From positions 1,922,001 through 1,986,000 of the forward strand of contig NZ_JAFBCB010000001.1 of the NCBI RefSeq assembly GCF_016907455.1: a stretch of 64,000 nucleotides of DNA, in the 5' to 3' direction. Below are positions 26,059 to 34,715 of this stretch, piece by piece. The notes below the pieces were generated by a model, which made no database searches, had not been told where the DNA came from, and was given only the letters and a program-made list of their open reading frames with translations. A program made the position numbers and the translations under genes. Numbering within the stretch: the stretch's first letter is position 1; each line of letters opens with the position of its first letter. This DNA is from Brachybacterium muris. Its GTDB lineage: Bacteria; Actinomycetota; Actinomycetes; Actinomycetales; Dermabacteraceae.

Positions 26059-26171
26059 CCCGATGCCGGCGGGAGCCAGTGGTCCCCACCGCGGCGGCTA
26101 CTGGCCCCCGTCGGCACGATCGGCGGTCCCCAAGAGCAAGATTCGGTGGCTCCCACGACTACGAATACTCA

Positions 26172-26659
26172 GTCTGCATGTCGAAGGTGACGAAGCCCTG
26201 CTCTGCGGCCTCGGCGCTGTCGATCACCACGGTCCCGCCGATGTCGGTGAGCTCGGTGAGTGTGGGTTCCCAGGTCCAGGCGGCATCGATCTGTCCGGCG
26301 CGGGCCGCGGCGGGCATCTTGTCATTGGTCAGGTTGATGACCTCGACCTGCCCTTCGATACCGGCAGCCGAGATCATCGACAGCAGCACGTAGTGCGGGG
26401 TCGCGCCGAAGGTGACCGCCACGCGCTTGCCGGCGAGGTCCTCGATCGACGTGATCTCCTCGTCGAAGGCCACCAGGGCCTCGGACGACCCGATCACGTC
26501 GGGCACCCAGACCAGGGAGATGGGGAGGTCCAGGGGCGGGCTCATGGCCTTGACCCCGGCGGAGGAGCCGTAGATGCCGATGTCGATGGAGCTCGATCCG
26601 AACGCCTGGATCACGTCGTTGCCACCGTTGAAGCGCAGCCATTCGATCGTGGCGTTGAT
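26172..26659 (-). pseudogene. ABC substrate-binding protein, middle part (N-terminus deleted)
   Basis: About 160 codons of the same binding protein as at 23240-23590. The first readable residues are INATIEWLRFNGGNDVIQ, followed by SSSIDIGIYGSSAGVKA, LVWVPDVIGSSEALVAFD and IEDLAGKRVAVTFGATPHY, all typical of TauA/SsuA-like proteins. The signal peptide and about the first 50 residues are missing. The sequence passes directly into the tail of a plus-strand gene, so a deletion has removed the start of this gene and whatever lay upstream, presumably the permease. The exact junction is within a few codons of 26659. Confidence 0.8.
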
Positions 26660-26784
26660 TCCTCGTGCTCGGAGCGGCCGTCGGGCTCAAGCTCTTCGAG
26701 GGGCGACTGAACATCATCCCGCCCAGCCGTCACATCAAGCTCAAGGAGACCGAGCTGCCCGATCACCGCATCACCGACCGCTGA
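26659..26784 (+). pseudogene. C-terminal remnant of a membrane protein gene
   Basis: Forty-one codons open from 26659 to TGA 26784, beginning FLVLGAAVGLKLFEGRLN, like a last membrane helix, and ending in a charged tail (KLKETELPDHRITDR). There is no start codon with a ribosome binding site, so it looks like the end of a truncated transporter gene. It precedes the CoA-disulfide reductase gene by 62 bp and may once have been in its operon. A YeeE/YedE-type thiosulfate transporter is one possibility, from context only. Confidence 0.5.
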
Positions 26785-26846
26785 TCTCCGAGTCCGCACC
26801 ATCCCGCACTGACCACCGATAGACCTTCAGGGAAGGAACACCACCC

Positions 26847-28547
26847 ATGTCCGACACCAAGCGTCACCTCATCGTCGGCGGCGTCGCCGGCGGCGCCTCC
26901 ACCGCAGCCCGACTCCGTCGCCTGGACGAGAGCGCCGAGATCATCATGTTCGAGCGGGGACCCCACGTCTCCTTCTCCAACTGCTGCCTGCCCTGGCACC
27001 TCTCCAGCGCGATCCCCGAGGCCGACAACCTGGTGCTCATGTCCCCGCCGCAGTTCTGGGCCCAGTACCGCATCATCGCCCGCACCGGCCACGAGGTCAC
27101 CGCTGTGGACACGGCCGCCAAGACCATCACCGTCAAGGACATGGCCACCGGTGAGGAGAGCACCGAGAAGTACGACACCCTCACCCTCTCCCCCGGCGCC
27201 GCACCGATCCGTCCACAGATCCCCGGCATCGACTCCGACCACGTCTTCACCGTGCGCAACGTCCCGGACATCGACGCCCTGCAGCGGTTCGTCGTCGGCA
27301 ACGATGCGAAGGACATCGTGGTCATCGGCGGCGGCTTCATCGGCCTGGAGGTCGCGGAGAACCTGGTGCACGCCGGCCGCAAGGTGGCCCTGGCCGAGGC
27401 GCTGCCGCAGGTGCTCGCCCCGGTGGACCCGGAGCTCGCCGCCGTGCTGCACAAGGAGCTGCACGACAAGGGTGTGGACCTGCGCCTGGCCGACGGTGTC
27501 GCCGAGATCCGCGAGAAAGAGGTCGTGCTGACCTCCGGCGCGGTGCTCCCGGCCGACGCAGTCGTCATGTCCATCGGTGTGCGCCCGGAGACCGAGCTGG
27601 CCAAGGCCGCGGGCCTGGAGATCGGCACCACCGGCGGCATCAAGGTGGACGAGAACTTCCAGACCTCCGCCAAGGACGTGTACGCCGTGGGCGATGCGAT
27701 CGAGGTGAGGAACCACATCACCGGTGAGCCGACCCGTCTGGCCCTGGCCGGTCCGGCGCAGCGGCAGGCCCGTATCGCCGCAGACCACATGTACGGTCGC
27801 CCCACCCGCAACCGCGGCGTGATCGGCTCCTCCGTGGTCCAGGTGTTCGACTACACCGCTGCCTCCACGGGCCTGAACGAGGAGCAGGCCAAGGCAGCAG
27901 GGCTCGACTACGGTTTCGTGTACGTGATCCCTGCGGACTCCGTAGGCATCATGCCGGACTCGAAGCCCATGTTCTTCAAGCTGCTGTTCGAGCGTCCCTC
28001 GGGTCGAGTGCTGGGCGCTCAGGCCGTGGGCAAGGGCGGCGCCGACAAGCGCGTGGACGTGGTCGCCACCCTGATCATGATGGACGGGACGCTGGAGGAC
28101 CTCGCGGACCTGGAGCTGGCGTACTCGCCGCTGTACTCCACCGCCAAGGACGTGGTGATCCACGCCGCCCTGGTGGGCCTGAACGTCCTGAACAATGAGT
28201 TCGAGCAGGTGCCGGTGACGGCGGTGCGAGGCCTGGTCGAGCAGGGCGCCTTCATCATCGACGCGCGCGAGCCCGATGAGTTCGAGGCCGGCCACATCAC
28301 CACCGCGGTGAACATCCCGCTCTCGCAGTTCCGCGACCGATTGGACGAGATCCCGGAGGACCGCGAGGTGTACGTGCACTGCCGTTCCTCGCAGCGCTCG
28401 TACAACGAGGTCCGCGCCCTGCAGCAGCTGGGCAGGCCCAACGCGGTGAACATCTCCGGTTCCTACCTGGGCATCTCGATGGAGCAGTACTTCGACGATC
28501 AGGCCTCCGGGCGCGAGCCGATCGTCACCGAGTACAACTTCACCTGA
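26847..28547 (+). CDS. cdr: CoA-disulfide reductase / rhodanese fusion (FAD-dependent)
   Basis: A 566-residue flavoprotein. The FAD Rossmann motif is IVGGVAGGASTAARLRR. The redox cysteine is in HVSFSNCCLPWHLS, as in CoA-disulfide and CoA-persulfide reductases. The NAD(P)H site is VVIGGGFIGLEVAENL, and the second FAD motif is DVYAVGDAIEV. Residues from about 470 form a rhodanese domain with the catalytic Cys in VYVHCRSSQRSYNEV. Such CDR-Rhd fusions reduce CoA disulfides, persulfides or polysulfides in thiol and sulfur metabolism. The ribosome binding site is GGAAGGA, 11 bases before the ATG. A hairpin follows. Confidence 0.92.
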   Translation: MSDTKRHLIVGGVAGGASTAARLRRLDESAEIIMFERGPHVSFSNCCLPWHLSSAIPEADNLVLMSPPQFWAQYRIIARTGHEVTAVDTAAKTITVKDMATGEESTEKYDTLTLSPGAAPIRPQIPGIDSDHVFTVRNVPDIDALQRFVVGNDAKDIVVIGGGFIGLEVAENLVHAGRKVALAEALPQVLAPVDPELAAVLHKELHDKGVDLRLADGVAEIREKEVVLTSGAVLPADAVVMSIGVRPETELAKAAGLEIGTTGGIKVDENFQTSAKDVYAVGDAIEVRNHITGEPTRLALAGPAQRQARIAADHMYGRPTRNRGVIGSSVVQVFDYTAASTGLNEEQAKAAGLDYGFVYVIPADSVGIMPDSKPMFFKLLFERPSGRVLGAQAVGKGGADKRVDVVATLIMMDGTLEDLADLELAYSPLYSTAKDVVIHAALVGLNVLNNEFEQVPVTAVRGLVEQGAFIIDAREPDEFEAGHITTAVNIPLSQFRDRLDEIPEDREVYVHCRSSQRSYNEVRALQQLGRPNAVNISGSYLGISMEQYFDDQASGREPIVTEYNFT

Positions 28548-28620
28548 CCTCGGCGGGCTCAGCCTGTCGATCCGGCGTGGTCCCGGCTCCGTGGGGAGCA
28601 GGGTCGGGACCACCACCTCC

Positions 28621-28651
28621 GGGGCGGTGCGATCATGGATCGCACCGCCCC
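28621..28651 (+). terminator. Hairpin after the CoA-disulfide reductase gene
   Basis: A perfect 14-bp stem (GGGGCGGTGCGATC) with a 3-base loop. A second hairpin (GTGGTCCCG/CGGGACCAC) lies just before it. There is no T-tract, so termination efficiency is uncertain. Confidence 0.55.
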
Positions 28652-28693
28652 GCCATGCTGCGTGGGATGAGACGAGCAACGGGAAGGACATGC

Positions 28694-29293
28694 ATGGGGA
28701 CTGCGACGGCGGCACCTCCGGGCCGGGGCCAGGAGCTGTACAGGGCCGAGTTCTACCCGATCTTCCCCATCCTGCAACGGATCGGGCTGGTGATCGCCGG
28801 AGCGGTCTTCGTGGTCCCCGCGCTCCTGCTCGGGGTCCTCGTCGCGATCGCCATGCAGTCGACCTGGGGCATCGTGGTGGCACTGGGAGTGGTCCTCGTC
28901 GGAGCCGCCCTGGGCGGGGTGTTCATCGCACTGACGTGGCGCAGCACGTCGATGGCCATGGTGGTGACCACCACCGGCATCGAGGTGCGCGGGTACTGGA
29001 TCCGCCGTTGGGTCCCGTGGGAGCAGATCGCGAGGATCGAGTCCAGCGCCCACTGGTACTGGCGCCGGGCCACCTGCATCCTCACCCACCACAGCCTTAC
29101 GGCCAACGGCGAGCGCATCATCGCCACCGTGACGGCCTACCAATACATCTTCTGGCGCAATGAGGCGTACGACGCCCAGGCCCGCGATCCGCGCGAACAC
29201 CTCATGCCCACCCGGGTGGCGATCGACGCGCACCGCAGATACCTGCGCGGCGAGTTCTCTGCTGCCGCTTCCCCCGACCGGGAGAAAGCCTGA
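28694..29293 (+). CDS. Membrane protein with PH-like domain
   Basis: A 199-residue protein of unknown function from ATG 28694, preceded by GGGAAGGA. Two membrane helices lie at about residues 30-53 and 58-82. The soluble part starts MVVTTTGIEVRGYWIRRWVP, with WEQIARIE after it, as in bacterial PH-like domains. The order of parts and the C-terminal HRRYLRGEF resemble the protein at 21785. Its stop overlaps the start of the next gene by one base, so the two are probably translationally coupled. Confidence 0.6.
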   Translation: MGTATAAPPGRGQELYRAEFYPIFPILQRIGLVIAGAVFVVPALLLGVLVAIAMQSTWGIVVALGVVLVGAALGGVFIALTWRSTSMAMVVTTTGIEVRGYWIRRWVPWEQIARIESSAHWYWRRATCILTHHSLTANGERIIATVTAYQYIFWRNEAYDAQARDPREHLMPTRVAIDAHRRYLRGEFSAAASPDREKA

Positions 29294-30020
29294 TGACGGC
29301 GCCGTCGATCGTGGCACCCGTACGGGTGCTCACCGCTGCGCAGGCCCGTCAGGCCCGGCTGCTCCACGAGGAGCGGGCCGACGCCCTCACTGCCGAGCAC
29401 CGGGAGCGCCGCGCGCGAGGTGAGAAGCACCCCGTGGAGGACTTCCTGTTCTCCTACTACCCGTTCTCCACTGCGCGTCTGCGGCGCTGGCATCCGGGGT
29501 GGCGCATGGCCTACGACCCTGTCGCCGACCTGGACCCCGCGGGGCACGGGATCGGCGGTGACGTGCAGGAGGACGGCTCACGCACCTGGTACGTGGACGT
29601 TCCCGCGGGAACGTTCGAGTCCGAGATCCCGGACGGGGACGTTCCTGCGGGAACGCTTCTGCGCCGGGCCGATGTGGACCGGTATCTCGCCGAACGCTCT
29701 GATGCGCTCGGCTTCATGGTGCGTCTGCTGTCTGCCTCATCCATGGCGCGGCGCACCCCGCAGTTCGGCTGCTTCGGGCTGCATGAGTGGGCGATGGTGC
29801 ACGGACTGCGACCGGGACAGCAGCGCCACGAGGCCCTCCCGCTGCGCCTGAGCCAGGCCGAGACCGACGCAGTGGTGGAGAGGGAGCGCCTGGTGTGCTC
29901 GCACATCGATGCGTTCCGCTTCTTCACCCCCTCGGCCGCCCCGCGCAACGCCACCCAGCCCACCCGGGCCACCCAGGAGGCCAACGACAACCCGGCCTGC
30001 CTGCACGTGGGGATGGACCT
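29293..30020 (+). pseudogene. Conserved actinobacterial protein often labelled 3-methyladenine DNA glycosylase, N-terminal part
   Basis: This piece gives about 243 codons of a family that, from memory, is commonly annotated as 3-methyladenine DNA glycosylase in actinobacteria; the activity is not proven by anything here. Conserved blocks are HPVEDFLFSYYPFSTARLRR, QFGCFGLHEWAMVHGL, CSHIDAFRFFTP and PACLHVGMDL. At the last block the reading frame runs into foreign DNA and stops at 30033. The rest of the protein, beginning at DLYKW, is found 6.4 kb downstream at 36425-36694. The break is flanked by the direct repeat GACCT. The start ATG overlaps the preceding stop. Confidence 0.85.
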
Positions 30021-30117
30021 CCACACGTCATAAAGACATCGTACCTCTGGTGAGGCACACCACTCTTTGTGCTCGGCACAGGTATGCTCAGCTCACACGC
30101 TGAACATAGGAGAAGAA

Positions 30118-30492
30118 ATGCCCACGACCTGCGCTGTCAACGGTTGCCCCGCCGAAGCCAAGACCCCCCTCCCCCTCCTGGCGGGAGGAGAGGTGCGGTT
30201 GGAGTGGTTGACGTGCCAACTTCACGCCGATGCGATCCGCGCGGGCGAGGAGTTCTCCATCTCGGGGGCCAACGACTCCACGATCTTCATGGGTACCGAC
30301 CTCCCGCCCAAACTCGAAAGCGTCAGTGCGGTCGGCTTGGGAAACGTGCCCACCCTGCTCCTCAACCTCGAGGACCGTGACGGCGGCAAGCGCCAGATTG
30401 CCATTGAAGTGACCCGTGACCAGATCGACATGCTTGGAGACCTGCTCGTCAAGGACGTGATGTTTGAGGCAACACCTGTAGCCGACGCGTGA
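30118..30492 (+). CDS. Small protein with putative zinc finger, function unknown
   Basis: A 124-residue protein from ATG 30118 after a clear AGGAGAAG ribosome binding site. Near the N-terminus CAVNGCPAEA is followed about 25 residues later by LTCQLHADAI. The Cys-Cys/Cys-His spacing suggests a small zinc knuckle. The C-terminal two-thirds is a mixed beta/alpha region (VPTLLLNLED, IAIEVTRDQIDMLGDLL) without a family I can name. There is no signal peptide or membrane segment. A TATGCT at 30083 may be a -10 box. It is the first gene of the inserted segment and may have been next to the 443-aa gene before the IS1380 element entered. Confidence 0.65.
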   Translation: MPTTCAVNGCPAEAKTPLPLLAGGEVRLEWLTCQLHADAIRAGEEFSISGANDSTIFMGTDLPPKLESVSAVGLGNVPTLLLNLEDRDGGKRQIAIEVTRDQIDMLGDLLVKDVMFEATPVADA

Positions 30493-30740
30493 TCAGTGGT
30501 TCATACGCACCGGGAGAGCGCCCGACTTTCGGCGAATTGTGCTCAGGTGCGGATGGACGACTCCTGGCGTTAGCCTCGATCTTTCATGGTGCTGCTGAGC
30601 GGCGGTGTCCGGCGTCGTTGCCGGTGTGCGCGAGCTGATTGTGGCATGAGGGTGTGACGGGTCGCCGCGTGTCGATCGCGGTGGCCGGGCGTTCCGGTGC
30701 CAGGGTCCTTGGGGAGTGCGGTCAGCGACGGGGCCGGGAG

Positions 30741-31212
30741 CTATCCGGCCGGGGCGGGAAGCTGGGTGAGGCGGTCGTAGCCTGCCTGGATGATCCCGGC
30801 CCAGCGTGACCGGTCCGAGAGATGCAGGACCCGCTGCCGGGCATGGCGAGCGAAGGTTGCGGCGGTCTGGAACAGACGCAGTCGCTGGCGTTTGGGTTCC
30901 CATCGCCGTGCCGAGGAGTCGGGAAGCGCGAGCAGGCCCATCCAGGCAGTGATTTCGCTGGCCAGAGCGATGATCTGGCACCAGATCCGGTTCTGGGCGA
31001 AGGATTTCAGCGGCAGGTTCCGTAAGCCAGCGTCTTTCGCGGCCCGGATCCGGTCCTCGCAGCGAGCACGGCGACGGTGGCGCACTTCCAGGTCCGCCAA
31101 CTGGCCTTGCGTGGTGTTGGTCGCGAAGGCGGTCAGGCGGTAACCGTCGACGTCCTCGAACCGCAGCTGCGCCCCGGGGTGCGGTCGCTCGCGGCGGACG
31201 ATGACCCGCACC
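30741..31212 (-). pseudogene. IS1380-family transposase, C-terminal part
   Basis: About 156 codons from VRVIVRRERPHPGAQLRF through GQLADLEVRHRRRARCEDRI and LRNLPLKSFAQNRIW, typical of the C-terminal catalytic part of IS1380/IS1677-type transposases with the last acidic residue in the RCEDRIR block. It continues from the piece at 33794-34715 once IS21 copy 2 and one duplicated pentamer are removed. Confidence 0.88.
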
Positions 31213-31326
31213 TGAATATTCGCCTCGCTGGGGTCCGCTGATCGAGGGTTCGGGTGCCACGTCGCTGCCGTAGCGGTGGCGTCGTTCGGGACCACCAGTG
31301 GTGTCGTTGGGGCCGCTCTGTCTACG

Positions 31327-31365
31327 CTCCTTCCGCCGTGTGTATAGGGCACGCGGCGGAAGGAG
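31327..31365 (+). promoter_or_regulatory. Hairpin over the istA ribosome binding site (copy 2)
   Basis: Identical to the hairpin in copy 1; the 3' arm contains GGAAGGAG. Confidence 0.7.
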
Positions 31366-31374
31366 CAATCTGGA

Positions 31375-32937
31375 ATGGTACGGAAGATCAGGGCGAAGCT
31401 GGTGCTCCAGCTGCGCGCAGAAGGTCTGTCGGGGCGAGCGATTTCGTCCTCGCAGGGCATGTCCCGCAAGTCCGTGAGGGCGGTGTTCGAGGCCGCTGAC
31501 GCTGCAGGGATCGGGTGGGGCGATATCGCGGACGTCGCCGATGAGCAGGTGTATGCCCGGTTGTTCCCGGGCCGGGGCGAGCACGAGAGCGTGTTCGCAC
31601 AGCCGGACTGGGAACAGGTCCATCGAGAGATGGCCAGGGTCGGCGTGACGCTGAAGCTGTTGCACGGCGAGTACTTCGACGCGACCACGGCGGCTGGGGA
31701 TCCGGCGATGGGGTATGACCGGTTTTGCCGCACCTACCAGCACCACGTCATGGTCACCGGTGCCGCTTCGAGAGTCGGTCACAAGGCCGGCCAGAGCGTG
31801 GAGGTCGACTGGTCCGGCCCCACGATGGAGCTGGCCGATCCGGTCACCGGCGAGGTCTCGAAGGTGTTCTTGTTCGTTGCCTGCCTGCCTTTTTCTCGTT
31901 ACGCGTTCTGCTTCCCGGCGCTGGATATGCGCCAGGAGTCCTGGCTGCGAGCGCACGTAGCGATGTTCGAGGCGCTGGGCGGGACGGTCCCGAGGATCGT
32001 TCCGGACAACCTCAAGACCGGTGTGGTGAAGCACCCCCGCGAGGGCGAGATCGTCCTGAACGATGCGTATCGCGAGATGGCAGCGCATTACTCGGCGGCG
32101 GTGCTCCCGGGGAGGGTGCGGAAACCGAAAGACAAGGCGAGCGTGGAGAACACCGTCGCGCACGTCGCGACCTGGGTCATCGCCGGGCTGCGGGATCAGC
32201 GATTCACGTCCCTGCCCGAACTTGCAGCCGCCATCGGGCAGCGGATGGAGGCCTATAACGCGGAGCCGTTCCAGAAGCGGCCCGGATCCCGCGCCAGCGT
32301 GTTCGACGCGGAGGAGCGGCCGCTGCTGACGCCGCTGCCGGCGGTGCCCTACGAGATCTCGACATGGCACTACGGACGACGAGTGGGCAGGAACGGGCAC
32401 GTCACGTTCGCGCGGAACTTCTACTCCGCGCCGTTCGCGCACATCGGCGCGAAGGTCGATCTGCGCATCACGGCCCGGACGCTGGAGATCTATCAGGGCA
32501 GCCAGCGACTGACCAGTCACCTGCTGCTCCCGGAGACCGCGAGCAATGAGTACCGCACCAACGACGCGGACCTACCTGCGGGCGAGCGTTTCCAGGCCTG
32601 GGACGCGCAGAGGGTGCGGGCGTGGGCAGATCGGGTCGGGCCGGCCACGGTGATCGTGATCCAGCGGATCTTCGAGTCCGTGCCGATCGTGGAACAGGGC
32701 CTGGATCCCGCGTTGGCGGTGCTACGGCTCTCTCGCCGCTTCTCCGTAGATCGGGTCGAGGCGGCCTGCGCACTCGCGCTGACGGGACGGGTCCGTTCAC
32801 CGCGCTATGCGCATCTGCACCCGATCTTGGCCACCGGGCAGGACAAGGTCGCCGCCCTGCGTCCACCCCGCGAGGAACCCGCGGAAGACGGCGGATACGT
32901 CCGTGGCGCCGACTACTACGCCGGAGGTGTCCGGTGA
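31375..32937 (+). CDS. istA: IS21 transposase IstA (copy 2)
   Basis: The 520-residue translation is the same as in copy 1, with the DDE residues in VDWSG, VPDNLKTGV and KASVENTV. The gene appears intact, so this copy can in principle supply transposase for all three elements. Confidence 0.96.
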   Translation: MVRKIRAKLVLQLRAEGLSGRAISSSQGMSRKSVRAVFEAADAAGIGWGDIADVADEQVYARLFPGRGEHESVFAQPDWEQVHREMARVGVTLKLLHGEYFDATTAAGDPAMGYDRFCRTYQHHVMVTGAASRVGHKAGQSVEVDWSGPTMELADPVTGEVSKVFLFVACLPFSRYAFCFPALDMRQESWLRAHVAMFEALGGTVPRIVPDNLKTGVVKHPREGEIVLNDAYREMAAHYSAAVLPGRVRKPKDKASVENTVAHVATWVIAGLRDQRFTSLPELAAAIGQRMEAYNAEPFQKRPGSRASVFDAEERPLLTPLPAVPYEISTWHYGRRVGRNGHVTFARNFYSAPFAHIGAKVDLRITARTLEIYQGSQRLTSHLLLPETASNEYRTNDADLPAGERFQAWDAQRVRAWADRVGPATVIVIQRIFESVPIVEQGLDPALAVLRLSRRFSVDRVEAACALALTGRVRSPRYAHLHPILATGQDKVAALRPPREEPAEDGGYVRGADYYAGGVR

Positions 32938-33680
32938 GCGTGATCGATAACGACACGAAGCGGAAGCTGCGCGAGATGGGCGCGACCGCGCTGCTGGACG
33001 CGATCGATGCCCAGGATGAGGCTCACGTGCTGGGGATGTCGTTCCAGGAACGGCTCCAGCTGATCGTGGACGAGGCGCATTCCATCTTCAATCATGGAAA
33101 GGTCGAGGGTCTGATCCGCCGGGCGGGGCTGCGTTATCCCGGAGCGGACCTGCGGCGGCTGGATCTGGTCGAGGAACGGGGACTGAACCGGAACGTGATC
33201 GCGCAACTGGCAACCTGCTCCTTCATCCAGCGGCAACAGAACGTGGTCTTCCAGGGCTTCACCGGCTCAGGGAAGTCCTACCTCGGCTGCGCGCTGGCGA
33301 AGCAGGCCTGCCAGCACCGGCTCCGAGCCCACTACATCCGAATGCCCGACCTCGAAGAGGCCTGGGCCCTGGCAAAGGACAAGCCGCAGGGCCAGACGAA
33401 GTTCCTGCGGAAGTACTCCACGTTCTCGCTGCTGGTGATCGACGAGTGGCTGCTGGACCATCCTGACGAGGGAATGCGTTCGATGCTGCTGGAACTGCTC
33501 GAGCGCCGCTATGACACCGGCTCGACCGTGTTCTGCACCCAGTACCCGAAGAAGGACTGGCACGCCCGGCTCGGTGGAGCAGTCCACGCCGATGCGATCA
33601 TGGACCGCATCGTGCACAACACAATCTGGATCGACACCGGCGACAGGAACATGCGAGAACACACCGCACTGCCCCAGTGA
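32934..33680 (+). CDS. istB: IS21 helper ATPase IstB (copy 2)
   Basis: The 248-residue AAA+ ATPase has the same translation as in copy 1 (Walker A GFTGSGKS, Walker B LLVIDEW). Its GTG start overlaps the istA stop by four bases. Confidence 0.95.
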   Translation: MSVIDNDTKRKLREMGATALLDAIDAQDEAHVLGMSFQERLQLIVDEAHSIFNHGKVEGLIRRAGLRYPGADLRRLDLVEERGLNRNVIAQLATCSFIQRQQNVVFQGFTGSGKSYLGCALAKQACQHRLRAHYIRMPDLEEAWALAKDKPQGQTKFLRKYSTFSLLVIDEWLLDHPDEGMRSMLLELLERRYDTGSTVFCTQYPKKDWHARLGGAVHADAIMDRIVHNTIWIDTGDRNMREHTALPQ

Positions 33681-33793
33681 CCCGATGCCGGCGGGAGCCA
33701 GTGGTCCCCACCGCGGCGGCTACTGGCCCCCGTCGGCACGATCGGCGGTCCCCAAGAGCAAGATTCGGTGGCTCCCACGACTACGAATACTCA

Positions 33794-34715
33794 GCATCTG
33801 CTCAGGCCAGTCCTTGAGGTCCAGCAGTCCGGTCAGCTCGGCCACGTCCGCCCCTTCTCGTGGGGTGCCGTCGGGGTCATAGGCCGGCTCCCAGACATGC
33901 TCGGGGATGATCCGATAGACCTCCGGGGTGTTGGCGGGCAACGTGAATCCCACCGAGTACGAGACCCGGCGTTTGACCAGCTCCTCGATGGTTTTCTTGG
34001 TGGAGCCGGCACCGTCGATCCGGATCAGCACCTTCTTCCCCGGCCTGGGCCCCAGCCCTACTTGGGCCAGCGCCTGTCTGATCACGGTCTTGTGGTCAGC
34101 AGCCGTGTTCGAGCCCGCGTTCCCGGGCCGGAGCAGGCAGGTCAGCATCTCCCCACCACCGCCTTCGCCGTGGTCGGCGAAGGCCAGCAGGGGATGGAAC
34201 CCGAATCCCTTCTTGAACGTCGCTCGTGCGTTCTCCTTCTCGCTATGAGCTGTCACGAGGGTGGCGTCCAGATCGATGACCAGCGGGTTCTTCGCGGTGA
34301 CGTGATGGCTCGGGGCATGGCTGCCGGCCCGAGCCCACGCCGCCTCGCGGGCGCGGCGCCGGGCGGTGTTGATCGCGCGTTCGGCAGCATCGACATCGCT
34401 GGCCAGGAGCGCGAGCAGGCGAGAGATCGTGGGATCCGAGGCCACCTGACCGTAGACGTCCGGCTCGGCCCGCACCGCGGCGACGTCGGCCAGGCAGTCC
34501 CCGCCCACAGCCAGTGTCAGCGCGAGGTCGAGCAGGATCTTGCCTGGATCATGCTGCGCCAACGGGCGCCGCCACGGTCCCAGCGCTTGCGACAGGGCCC
34601 GGTCCAGACCGGTGGCGCGGACCGTCTCGGTCAGCAGCACCCCACCCGCCTGCCCCACCGCCGCACTCGGTGCGACATCAACCTGCACCCGCGGATACAA
34701 CCCGGTAGTGTTCAC
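33794..34715 (-). pseudogene. IS1380-family transposase, N-terminal part
   Basis: About 307 codons from GTG 34715. Family blocks are SAAVGQAGGVLLTETVRATG, LAVGGDCLADVAAVRAEP, PLVIDLDATLVTAHSEKENA (catalytic Asp region) and VLIRIDGAGSTKKTIEEL (second Asp). It ends at GLLDLKDWPEQM where IS21 copy 2 begins. With the C-terminal piece the intact protein would be about 463 residues, as expected for this family. Confidence 0.9.

Larger units (their letters stand above)
23591..26171 (+). mobile_element. IS21-family insertion sequence, copy 1 (2581 bp)
   Basis: The element begins TGAATATTCG and ends in CGAATACTCA, imperfect terminal inverted repeats. It carries istA and istB, overlapping by four bases, the standard IS21 layout. 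It is flanked by a perfect 5-bp target duplication, GTCTG (23586-23590 and 26172-26176). Related blocks inside both ends (GGGGTCCGCTGATCG on the left, GGGGACCGCCGATCG on the right, inverted) may be transposase-binding sites. It lies inside an ABC substrate-binding gene, in antisense orientation to it. The translations of its two genes are the same in copies 2 and 3. Confidence 0.96.
31213..33793 (+). mobile_element. IS21-family insertion sequence, copy 2 (2581 bp, nested)
   Basis: Same length, ends and gene content as copy 1. The flanking pentamers are GCACC (31208-31212) and GCATC (33794-33798), one mismatch apart. The transposase frame is restored by removing the element plus one pentamer, so this is a genuine insertion whose duplication has since mutated at one base. 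Confidence 0.94.

Noticed and set aside
26574-26822. An 82-codon plus-strand frame over the deletion junction
   Set aside because: Different frame from the membrane-helix remnant, and no ribosome binding site or family-like content.
30493-32520. A 675-codon minus-strand frame across the IS1380/IS21 junction
   Set aside because: Antisense to istA and in the wrong frame for the transposase remnant.
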